A DNA stretch of 64,000 bases, taken from an uncultured Acidobacteriota bacterium (GTDB lineage Bacteria; Acidobacteriota; CAIWXX01). Numbering within the stretch: position 1 is the first letter of the stretch; each line of letters begins with the position of its first letter. Under the pieces are notes generated by a model. The model saw only the letters and a program-made list of their open reading frames with translations, did not search any database and was not told the origin of the DNA. Location of the stretch: positions 62,001 through 126,000 of the forward strand of contig CAIWXX010000164.1 in assembly GCA_903916735.1 (NCBI GenBank). Reading direction: 5' to 3'. Both the position numbers and the translations under genes were made by a program. Positions 19,501-26,484 of the stretch are shown one piece after another.

Positions 19501-21389
19501 AATCGTTTCCCATGATTCCACGACTGGTTGCTGATTATGAAATATTGCGTGGCCGCTACGAGTACCGGAAGGGACGATTCCCGGAAGCAGCTGAAGCAGC
19601 TCGTTTGGCTCTCGCCTCTGCTCACCAGCGACCATCGGCGGAAAGCGAAGCCGAACTGCTCCTGGCTCAGACGTTTGAAAGAACGGGCCGGAAGAGGGAT
19701 GCGCATCAGCGATACCGGATCGCTCTGGCGGCAGCCCGGCGTTCGTCCAATCCGTTTGTGCAAGCCGATGTGATGTTGACGATCATCGACACGATGCCGG
19801 ATGAATTCCTCAAAGATCCCGCCTTTATTGAAGAGCTGGAAGAGATCATCGAACGTTCATGCAATCCGCGGCTGGTCCAGCGGTATCGGACGTGGCATGA
19901 AGGCAATGCGGCGTGTTTTGGCCTGGGTCCTGCACGTTGCTTCGCACCGCCGGGCGTGGAATCCGAAGTGTTTCGTATCAGCCGGAAAGCGGGGCAGGGG
20001 ACATCCGATGAGTCTGTGGCATTGCTTATTCTGGATGCGATGAGAGAACGCCTGAGCGCTGCCATGTGCCTGCTCGTTTTGAAAAAAAATAGCGGAGAAA
20101 TCGCTGTCGTCGCGAAACGAGGCGAGGTCAGAGTGAAGGAGGAGAGTGAACTTGGGGTTACACGGATCGCGATCGAGAACCGGAACAATGTCGTGCTGGG
20201 CGAGTTGGAAACTCTTCGCGCAGGCATGCCGGGAATTGTCTCTGCCATGGCCGTTCCGCTTTTTAGAAAAGGGTCGACGATCGGGGCGATCTATCTGGAC
20301 CGCCGCGCTCCATCGGAGGCTTTGACGCATGGAGATGCTGAGTTTGTTGCGGCGCTTGCCGACGGGCTCGCACTCGGGCTGCGCGGCGCTCTCTCGGATC
20401 AAACCCGGCAGAAGGATGCGCTTTTCCAGAAGCATCCTGCTCTCGGCCGTTTCATCGCCGTCTCGGATCGCATGGAAGCGCTCCTGCAGGCGGCTTGCCG
20501 TGTCGCGCCACGCGATGTCAACGTCCTCATCTCCGGCGAAAGTGGTACCGGAAAGGAAATTCTGGCTCGATCCATTCACGATATGAGTGGAAGGGCCAAG
20601 GATCGGTTTATCGGGGTCAATTGCAGTGCCATTCCAGAGGCGCTTCTGGAAAGCGAATTCTTCGGATACCGCCGCGGCGCCTTTACGGATGCCAGGAGTG
20701 ATCGAGCCGGGTTGATAGAAGAGGCCGATGGCGGGACATTCTTTCTGGATGAGATCGGTGAGATGCCGCTGCGACTTCAGGCCAAACTGCTGAGGGTTGT
20801 GCAGGAGCGTGAGTTCCGCAGGATTGGAGAGACTCGGAATCGGTCGGTGGATCTGCGGTTCATCAGCGCAACCAACAGGGATTTGCCTGCCGAAGTTACT
20901 GCCGGGCGTTTTCGCGAGGATCTCTTCTACCGGCTTCAAGTGGTGACACTGTTGATTCCGCCGTTGCGCGAGCGACGCGAGGATGTCCTCCCGCTTGTCG
21001 ATCATTATCTTTCGATATTTTCACGAAATTATGGGCTGCCGGCTCCTCGGCTTGGAACGGCTGCCCGCACCTGGATCCTGAGGCAACGATGGCCCGGGAA
21101 TGTGCGGGAACTGCAAAATGCATTACAGCGAGCACTTCTTGCCGCCGGAGATTCTCCTGTCCTGGAACGAGAGCATTTCGAAGAAACCTCGAAACATGAA
21201 GCGATGGCGCTTTCCATCTCCAGCATGCCGTTCGCCGATGCCTGTGCGCACTTCGAAAGGGATTTTCTTATCGAGAGCCTGCGCCGCGCCGGCGGTAGTC
21301 GAACCACGTGCGCCCGTGACCTCGGCCTGAGTCGACAAGGCGTTTTCAAACTCATCAAGAGGCTTGGGATCAAGGATGATGGTCCATAG
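16596..21389 (+). CDS. giant sigma-54-type activator: pseudokinase, ATPase-like, TPR, GAF, AAA+, Fis HTH
   Basis: A 1597-residue regulator. Residues ~25-245 follow the protein kinase fold, but the VAIK lysine is Arg45 (AVRVF), HRD is HQN (130-132) and no DFG is visible, so it is probably a pseudokinase. Residues ~265-450 look like a signalling NTPase in which the Walker A reads GRWGTGRQ (280-287) with Arg for Lys. TPR-like helices fill ~560-1080, a GAF domain ~1127-1270. The sigma-54 AAA+ domain (~1285-1510) has Walker A GESGTGKE, Walker B DE at 1385-1386 and FREDLFYRL arginine fingers, but the loop is GAFTDA (from 1361) instead of GAFTGA. A Fis-type HTH ends the protein. The input is unknown; targets may include the permeases downstream. 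Confidence 0.88.
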   Translation: MKHTGVSEERATSLAPLPPGHGITSNRQSVLYRSQDGLGRDSAVRVFARNSGLPLDSSALHAYSQLDHAHLQRIFSTGCLNAGGFYIAAEWLDVDATMTSRWPLPMDVVRQTACQLLAALAFLHNQKLFHQNISPLAVSLLPGRAVFAVSEQMITAVPGSTGGGRCALKDIHDLGLLLLRLAVGCDGECEADQGRLRKALQAVPNSDLRDFIECLLDESASISAEEALVKCSRWIDARRPEALRSCIGRIRWIDPRLVMAYEAAVAELRRGRSSFLFVEGRWGTGRQQMLVDLLDCHGERTLPLAARSISGVLETAAVRLEDAVRRLASAFGGEIATAGAIGKRISRMAQGILERSGRDAVVLSIEIDDDPGSDDTNFLDDLLPYLNGSPVMVLAHSSSTPARLPGEAAVCRLDYPDASALSRRFFLPGRGAVSIMKRLAVEAGGNVELFKDGLHSALLMRGARALDGTWKGGGATILVSSPGHIFDALPETQRHLVTLLLSAESPLPRNLLTDEECECLSSLALLINSDGDQVSLRAETRHALRRTAGLTRAGALSLLARLRDHGSQLAPLTMAMLLMGAGRYANAIMALRETGTARLRFVPRAQAHRLFDRLAPHANRSQDADFWELRGDWATSVELYREGIAAYRRAMSFQIPGGGTIICKYVRAAESATDYRLAVRIAEEAVGEATGSAAVELRCAAARCRYLIGDTEAAGAHWNIAQAFCRRPAVDPLIAGKCLRDYGYFLLRRDDDKKKAREALLDAEKILTQIDGAAAEAAQARHYLGILQKNEGERDKALKSFRVAAGLYAEEGNLLQQGKVASDLGVLYMDQEMWSEARRELETSLSLFRKIRNRRSLTLASFNLAEVMLSTGEYEEAQRLLELCLDADRASGNLRSTAYDLSSLGMVALCKGDVEEARLRLAEASEIFAAQKDRVEMIDTMLKQVRLQLLDNSLDAAASLLDTISAHRQSFPMIPRLVADYEILRGRYEYRKGRFPEAAEAARLALASAHQRPSAESEAELLLAQTFERTGRKRDAHQRYRIALAAARRSSNPFVQADVMLTIIDTMPDEFLKDPAFIEELEEIIERSCNPRLVQRYRTWHEGNAACFGLGPARCFAPPGVESEVFRISRKAGQGTSDESVALLILDAMRERLSAAMCLLVLKKNSGEIAVVAKRGEVRVKEESELGVTRIAIENRNNVVLGELETLRAGMPGIVSAMAVPLFRKGSTIGAIYLDRRAPSEALTHGDAEFVAALADGLALGLRGALSDQTRQKDALFQKHPALGRFIAVSDRMEALLQAACRVAPRDVNVLISGESGTGKEILARSIHDMSGRAKDRFIGVNCSAIPEALLESEFFGYRRGAFTDARSDRAGLIEEADGGTFFLDEIGEMPLRLQAKLLRVVQEREFRRIGETRNRSVDLRFISATNRDLPAEVTAGRFREDLFYRLQVVTLLIPPLRERREDVLPLVDHYLSIFSRNYGLPAPRLGTAARTWILRQRWPGNVRELQNALQRALLAAGDSPVLEREHFEETSKHEAMALSISSMPFADACAHFERDFLIESLRRAGGSRTTCARDLGLSRQGVFKLIKRLGIKDDGP

Positions 21390-21560
21390 GCCGGCGGCAA
21401 TGGTTTTTCATATCAGCGCTTATCGTTCGATGGCCGCCGAGAGGCAGAGGAGTGGAGGCGCAGAGGGGACCGCAGCTTCTCCAAGCATCGCTGCCTCTCC
21501 TTTCATCATGCCGCCGGCGCATCATAAGAAGAGATTGCCTGGCTTTCGGAGACCAGAAAC

Positions 21561-22490
21561 ATGATTCGATATCTCCTCCGCAGGCTTCTGCTGGCCATCC
21601 CACTCGTCGTTGCCGTCGTGATTGCGGTCTTTTTATTGATTCATCTGATTCCCGGCGACCCTATCCGGGCGATGCTGGGAGATGGAGTGCCGGTTGCGGA
21701 TGTCATGGCTCTCAGAAAGAAGTTCGGACTTGATCAGCCTCTGACTCTCCAGTTCTTTCATTACGCGAAGGGCCTTTGTACACTCGATTTGGGACTTTCA
21801 CTCCATACGTCACAGAAAGCCTCCCGCCTCATCGCAGAGAGATTCGCGTATACTTCGCAACTGGCTGCTGTCGGCTTTTTAATCACGCTGGGGTTATCCG
21901 TGCCTCTCGGTATGCTCGCAGCTCTGAAAAGCCGAAGCGCCATTGGGTTGGGCATTTCACTCGCATCGAGTATTGGGTGGCTTCTTCCAGCCTTCTGGCT
22001 CGCCCCTGTGCTCATTGTCATCTTTTCCGTAAAACTAAGACTGCTGCCGGTGTCGGGAGCCTCCACGACGGCGCATCTCATTCTGCCGGCCATCACACTG
22101 GCTGTGCCTGCCACCGCTTCGCTCACACGGCTTATTGCGGTACGGGTTAAGGAGGAGCTCGCGTCGGAGGTTATCAGAGCCGTTCGATGCCGTGGTGTAT
22201 GCGAAAGGCGCGTCATGGTACGGCATCTGCTGCCGAATGCGCTGGCGCCACTCGCGAGCGCTTTCGCTCTCCACTCCGGCGCCTTTCTTTCCGGCGCCGT
22301 TGTCACCGAGACTGTTTTCGCATGGCCCGGCCTCGGAAGGCTGCTCGTTGAGTCGATTGCCCGGCGTGATTATCCGGTCGTGCAGGGGTGTCTTCTGCTT
22401 CTCAGTCTACTTTATCTCTCGGTCAACATCGCCGCCGATCTCGTCCACGCAGCACTTGACCCACGCGTCAGAGAGAAGATGCCATGTTGA
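21561..22490 (+). CDS. ABC transporter permease, DppB/OppB type
   Basis: Integral membrane subunit of a peptide/nickel-type ABC importer. The N-terminal MIRYLLRRLLLAIPLVVAV and LIHLIPGDP are hallmarks of the DppB/OppB family, and the cytoplasmic EAA loop appears around VRCRGVCERRVMVRHLLPNA. About six membrane segments are expected in the 309 residues. It overlaps the second permease by seven bases. No substrate-binding protein and no ATPases are adjacent, so those subunits must be encoded elsewhere; the substrate is not readable. Confidence 0.92.
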   Translation: MIRYLLRRLLLAIPLVVAVVIAVFLLIHLIPGDPIRAMLGDGVPVADVMALRKKFGLDQPLTLQFFHYAKGLCTLDLGLSLHTSQKASRLIAERFAYTSQLAAVGFLITLGLSVPLGMLAALKSRSAIGLGISLASSIGWLLPAFWLAPVLIVIFSVKLRLLPVSGASTTAHLILPAITLAVPATASLTRLIAVRVKEELASEVIRAVRCRGVCERRVMVRHLLPNALAPLASAFALHSGAFLSGAVVTETVFAWPGLGRLLVESIARRDYPVVQGCLLLLSLLYLSVNIAADLVHAALDPRVREKMPC

Positions 22491-23392
22491 TGGGATGGCC
22501 GATCCATGGGGCTCGCCGGCTCAAAGCCGAATTGGCGCCTGTTCAAACGGTCGGGAAACCACCGCAGACCATTCGTCGACGCCCTGCTGGGCATCTCAGG
22601 ATCGGCCTTGCCTTGCTGGCCATCCCGTTTTTAGTAGCAGTGATACCGAGCGTCATCTCGACGGGGAATGGTGTCGACATGTGTTTGTCGGACCGGTTGC
22701 AACCCGCTTCCTGGCGCCATCCTTGTGGGACTGATGATCTCGGCCGTGACGTTTTTCTTCGCAGCGCCATTGGCGCTCGATGGTCACTTCTCTCCGCGGT
22801 CCTTGTGGTGGCTTTGTCCGCGGTGATTGGAGTTTCAGCGGGAAGTCTCTCCGGCTTCTCGGCTGGAATCGTTGATCGCTCAATTCAATTAGTCCTGGAT
22901 CTCGTCCAGTCATTTCCTGGAATTCTTCTGGCCCTCGCACTCGTGACGCTCCTCGGGCCGGGCCGGAAGAATTTGGTCGTGGCGCTCATCTTCACGGGAT
23001 GGATTGGGTACGCTCGGCTCTCCCGTTCTCTCACGATCGGGTTGCGATCGTCCGGATACATCGAGGCACAAAAGGCGATCGGATCGACTCGATGGCATAT
23101 CATTGCCCGACATGTGATACCAAATATCACAGGGCCGATCATTGTGCTGATGGCCCTCCACCTGCCGTCTGTTGTTCTCGCCGAAGGAACACTCAGCTTT
23201 CTCGGCATGGGGGCTCCGCCGCCGCAGGCAAGCTGGGGATCGATGATCGATGAAGGACGGCGGCATCTTCTGGATCAACCATCGCTGATCCTCTTTCCCG
23301 GGTTTTTGTTGATGATGACACTGATGGGGATGTCGCTGGCCGGCGAGGCTCTCTCTGAAGGGCTGGATCCACGGCGGGACTCAAAAGGGTAG
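22484..23392 (+). CDS. ABC transporter permease, DppC/OppC type
   Basis: Partner permease of the previous gene. The N-terminal region carries the DppC-type motif PCGTDDLGRDVF, and the EAA loop is AIGSTRWHIIARHVIPNITGP. The C-terminus FLGMGAPPPQASWGSMIDEGR is highly typical. 302 residues is normal. The first ~40 residues before the first membrane helix are basic and less conserved, as usual. It overlaps the upstream stop codon, so translation is coupled. The pair ends about 215 bases before pilM and nothing of the importer follows. Confidence 0.92.
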   Translation: MLMGWPIHGARRLKAELAPVQTVGKPPQTIRRRPAGHLRIGLALLAIPFLVAVIPSVISTGNGVDMCLSDRLQPASWRHPCGTDDLGRDVFLRSAIGARWSLLSAVLVVALSAVIGVSAGSLSGFSAGIVDRSIQLVLDLVQSFPGILLALALVTLLGPGRKNLVVALIFTGWIGYARLSRSLTIGLRSSGYIEAQKAIGSTRWHIIARHVIPNITGPIIVLMALHLPSVVLAEGTLSFLGMGAPPPQASWGSMIDEGRRHLLDQPSLILFPGFLLMMTLMGMSLAGEALSEGLDPRRDSKG

Positions 23393-23413
23393 AAAGGGGG
23401 CAGAAAACTTTTT

Positions 23414-23552
23414 TTGACAAATGTAAAAATAAGTCTTGCGCGAGGTCACATTTATGGGGTAAAACTGATAACCAGAAGCTCAGGGATGTTCAGATGGGTA
23501 TTTCTTTTTTAGCAAAATTTTACTTGACAGCCGTAAAATATGCTGGTACGTT
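23414..23552 (+). promoter_or_regulatory. pil operon upstream region: promoter and repeated TTGACAnnnGTAAAA
   Basis: TTGACA at 23524-23529, a 17-base spacer and TACGTT (23547-23552) form a plausible sigma-70 promoter about 55 bases before pilM. The sequence TTGACA-nnn-GTAAAA occurs there and also at 23414-23428, 110 bases upstream. The duplication suggests either two promoters or two copies of a binding site. A sigma-54 match (GG, ten bases, GC) was looked for and is absent at this spot. Confidence 0.45.
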
Positions 23553-23606
23553 TGCTACCGCATTACCGGTGTTCAAGCCTAACCTTCAAAGGCAGGGGTA
23601 AAAAAA

Positions 23607-24680
23607 GTGCTTTTCGGAAAATCAAAAAACCTGGTCGGGTTGGATATCGGAAGCAGTTCGATCAAGGCCGTTGAACTGCAGTCGAGTGGGCGGCCTGGAA
23701 GGGAAACATACAAACTCAAGAGTCTCGGAGTTGAACCCCTTCCACCTCAGACGATTGTCGAGCGCGATATAATCGACAATCTGCAAGTGAGTGAAGCCAT
23801 CAAAAAGGTCTTCCTCGATCACAAGATCAAGAATCGGGATGTCTGTACCGGCATTGCCGGCAATTCCGTCATCGTGAAGAAATTCAGCTTGGCGCAAATG
23901 ACGACTGAAGAGCTGGCGGAATCGATTCACTGGGAAGCAGAGCAGTATATCCCATTCCCGATCGCAGAAGTCAATCTTGATTATCAGGCGCTGGAGTCCT
24001 CACGGGCGGCCGATCAAGGGAAGATGGAAGTTCTCTTGGCGGCGGCAAAGAAAGACAAGATCAGCGGCTATACGAGCGTCATCTCGCAGGCCGGCAAAAA
24101 CACGATGGTTGTTGATGTGGATGCGTTCGCTGTGCAGAACGCCTATGAGATCAATTACGAAATGCCGATCAATCGGGTTGTAGCGTTGCTCAATATCGGT
24201 GCGAGTCTCATGAACATCAATATCCTCTACCAAGGCGTTTCCATTTTCAGCCGCGACATCTCCATTGGCGGCAACAACTATACCGACGCCATTCAGAAGG
24301 GCCTGAACTTGAGTTTTGAACGTGCAGAGGCCGCCAAGAAGGGTGATTCACACGAAGGTGTCTCACCGCAGCAGGTGGCGACGATCATGAACGAAGTCTC
24401 AGACGATCTGAAGAACGAGATCCAAAAAACTTTTGAGTTTTTCAAGGCCACTTCAGGCCAGGAAAAAATCGATCAGATCATGCTCTCCGGAGGGACTGCC
24501 AAAGTGATCGGGCTGGCCGACCTGCTCGCGGACAAATTCAACACCCCAGTTGAAATCCTCAACCCATTCCGGAATATCACCTTCAATTCGAAGGTGTTCG
24601 ATCCGGATTACATGGCGGATATTTCTCCGTTCTCGGCGGTCGCGGTCGGGTTGGCCCTGAGAAAGGTGGGAGACCGATGA
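23607..24680 (+). CDS. pilM: type IV pilus assembly protein PilM
   Basis: Cytoplasmic actin-like ATPase of the type IV pilus alignment complex, binding the N-terminus of PilN. The family signature appears at the start: LVGLDIGSSSIKAVEL, the phosphate-1 loop of the actin fold. Later segments IMLSGGTAKVIGLADLLADK and EILNPF correspond to the adenosine motif and C-terminus. 357 residues is standard. The start is GTG at 23607, preceded by AGGGGT. It overlaps pilN by four bases (ATGA) and opens the operon pilMNOPQ. Confidence 0.95.
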   Translation: MLFGKSKNLVGLDIGSSSIKAVELQSSGRPGRETYKLKSLGVEPLPPQTIVERDIIDNLQVSEAIKKVFLDHKIKNRDVCTGIAGNSVIVKKFSLAQMTTEELAESIHWEAEQYIPFPIAEVNLDYQALESSRAADQGKMEVLLAAAKKDKISGYTSVISQAGKNTMVVDVDAFAVQNAYEINYEMPINRVVALLNIGASLMNINILYQGVSIFSRDISIGGNNYTDAIQKGLNLSFERAEAAKKGDSHEGVSPQQVATIMNEVSDDLKNEIQKTFEFFKATSGQEKIDQIMLSGGTAKVIGLADLLADKFNTPVEILNPFRNITFNSKVFDPDYMADISPFSAVAVGLALRKVGDR

Positions 24681-25282
24681 TCAAGATTAACCTGATCGGG
24701 AAGGAGAGGCCCGAACCGGGGCGGGCAGCTGCTGAAAAGCAGAACCGAACCGCATTGTTTTTCTCACTGATCGTTGTCGCCACAGTGGCGGGACTCGCGT
24801 CCTGGTATATGTCGTTGGACAGGCAAATCGCGGATCTTGAGAAAAGGAAGGAAGAAGCCATTGCGGAAAAGCAGCGGCTGGAAGCGGTCATCAAAGAGGT
24901 CGAAGGATATGAGGTTCAGAAAAAGGCTCTCGAAACCAAGGTGCAGGTTATCGATGATCTGAAGAAAAATCAGACCGGCCCCGTCCACATGCTGGACGAG
25001 ATCAGCAAGAATTTACCGGATTTTCTCTGGCTGGAGAGACTGACTCAATCCACCGGGAGCCAGATTCGTCTGGAAGGGAAAGCGACTTCCTACAACGCCA
25101 TTGCGGATTTCATCACCAATCTTGATCGCAGCGGATATTTCACGAGCATTGGGATTGTGAATACGGGTCGTGTTGCGGAAGGGAAGGAGCTATATAGCTA
25201 TCAGATCCAGGCGACCTTCCGACCGGTGCCTGTACTGCCGGGAAGCGGCGGCGCTGGATCGACAACAGGCGCGGCTCAGTAA
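24677..25282 (+). CDS. pilN: type IV pilus assembly protein PilN
   Basis: Bitopic inner-membrane protein of the pilus alignment complex. The short cytoplasmic N-terminus begins MIKINLIGKERPE, the INL motif that PilM binds. One membrane helix follows (ALFFSLIVVATVAGLASWY), then a coiled coil rich in Glu/Lys and a small ferredoxin-like periplasmic domain (LPDFLWLERLTQ...). 201 residues is usual. Its C-terminal tail is Gly/Ser-rich. It lies between pilM (overlap) and pilO (25 bases). Confidence 0.93.
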   Translation: MIKINLIGKERPEPGRAAAEKQNRTALFFSLIVVATVAGLASWYMSLDRQIADLEKRKEEAIAEKQRLEAVIKEVEGYEVQKKALETKVQVIDDLKKNQTGPVHMLDEISKNLPDFLWLERLTQSTGSQIRLEGKATSYNAIADFITNLDRSGYFTSIGIVNTGRVAEGKELYSYQIQATFRPVPVLPGSGGAGSTTGAAQ

Positions 25283-25307
25283 CGATCATGGAACAGAGAG
25301 AAAAGCT

Positions 25308-25958
25308 ATGGCATTAGACCTCAATAAATTACCCTGGTACGGCCAACTCGGGATCTTCGGAGGCATTTCCGTTCTCTTCGTCGTCATCTTCTACTATTAC
25401 TTCTATGGCGACATGCAGGGGCGGATCAATGGTTTGAACGACGAGCTTCAGACGCTTCAGAACGATATTAATAAAGGTCACGTGATGGAAGCGAAGAGGC
25501 CTGAGTTCCAGCAGGAAATCGAGAGACTGAATCTGAAGCTTGAAACTCTGAAGAGGATCTTGCCCGAGAGGCAGGAAGTGGATGACATTCTACGGAAACT
25601 CCAAGGACTGGCAGCGGAATCTAGTCTCAATATTTTGCGCTTCACGCCGGGCGCGGAAACCAGGCGCGAATATTACATCGAGTGGCCCATTCAAATTGAG
25701 ATCAATGGGACCTACCATAATCTCGCGATGTTTTTTGATAAGATCGGCAAATTTTCCCGCATCTTCAATATTACCAACTTGGTGATTTCAAGCGTAAACC
25801 CTCCTAAGGAGAACTTGAGTATTACCTCTCAATGCACCGCGGCCACCTTTATTTACGTAGAGGGGAACCCGCAGGCAGCAGCCAAGCCGGCGGCACCCGC
25901 TCCCCGAGCACCTCGCACCCCTAGCAAGGATGCAGGTGGCGGCAAAGAGGAATCCTGA
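25308..25958 (+). CDS. pilO: type IV pilus assembly protein PilO
   Basis: Bitopic inner-membrane partner of PilN. Starts MALDLNKLPWYGQLGIFG, a single membrane helix (GGISVLFVVIFYYYF), then a coiled coil (LNDELQTLQNDINKGHVMEA) with LPERQEVDDILRKLQGLA, the classic PilO segment, and the periplasmic ferredoxin-like domain (EINGTYHNLAMFFDKIGKF). The C-terminus is a Pro/Ala linker. The frame is open farther upstream (25170) but the AGAGAG ribosome site and family alignment support ATG 25308, giving 216 residues. Confidence 0.94.
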   Translation: MALDLNKLPWYGQLGIFGGISVLFVVIFYYYFYGDMQGRINGLNDELQTLQNDINKGHVMEAKRPEFQQEIERLNLKLETLKRILPERQEVDDILRKLQGLAAESSLNILRFTPGAETRREYYIEWPIQIEINGTYHNLAMFFDKIGKFSRIFNITNLVISSVNPPKENLSITSQCTAATFIYVEGNPQAAAKPAAPAPRAPRTPSKDAGGGKEES

Positions 25959-25977
25959 TTGTTAGATGGAAGGAGCT

Positions 25978-26484
25978 ATGCTTAAAAGAGTTTTGATAGC
26001 GAGCATTCTTGTTTGCCTGATAGCATGCGTGGTTCCCATGACAGTCGCACAAGAGACTGCAACAGGCGATGCATCGGCGCAATCCAAAACATCTGGCGAC
26101 CGGAAGCCCGCCCTGGAGCCAGCGGTTACTCCGGGGGGATTCACTTATAGTCCAAGCGGGAGGCGCGATCCCTTCGTGAGCCTCTTGATCGGCAGGACAC
26201 TCGGAAGCAAGAAAGCAAAGCCTGGACTCCAGGGGATGCAGATTTCGGAGGTGGCCCTGCAAGGGATCGCCAGAGACTCACAAGGCTATATCGCCATGCT
26301 GGCCGGCACCGATAGTAAGGTTTATTTTGTTCGTATCGGGGCGGAGTTGGCGGATGGGAAGATCATCAACATGACCCAGAATAAGGTTATCTTTCGAGAA
26401 GAAATCAAGGATCCTTTTTCAACCAAGCCATTCCGTGACATAGAGAAAAGCCTCACCCCGGGCGAAGAGGAGGAGAAACGATGA
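25978..26484 (+). CDS. pilP: type IV pilus lipoprotein PilP
   Basis: Periplasmic lipoprotein that joins the inner-membrane PilNO complex to the PilQ secretin. The N-terminus MLKRVLIASILVCLIAC ends in a good lipobox (LIAC). The mature protein has a disordered linker, then the PilP beta domain with SGRRDPFVSLL, LQGIARDSQGYIAML and a terminal IEKSLTPGEEE. ATG 25978 is used because AAGGAG lies just upstream; an in-frame ATG at 25966 would cover that site. It overlaps pilQ by four bases. Confidence 0.88.
   Translation: MLKRVLIASILVCLIACVVPMTVAQETATGDASAQSKTSGDRKPALEPAVTPGGFTYSPSGRRDPFVSLLIGRTLGSKKAKPGLQGMQISEVALQGIARDSQGYIAMLAGTDSKVYFVRIGAELADGKIINMTQNKVIFREEIKDPFSTKPFRDIEKSLTPGEEEEKR

Noticed and set aside
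19857-21005. 382-residue open frame on the minus strand
   Set aside because: Lies wholly inside the giant regulator gene, whose AAA+ and GAF motifs are clear; the minus frame shows no motifs and is a shadow.
23541-23555. Possible sigma-54 promoter before pilM (TGGTACGTTTGC)
   Set aside because: Only seven bases separate GG and GC; sigma-54 sites need ten. The sigma-70 boxes explain the region better.
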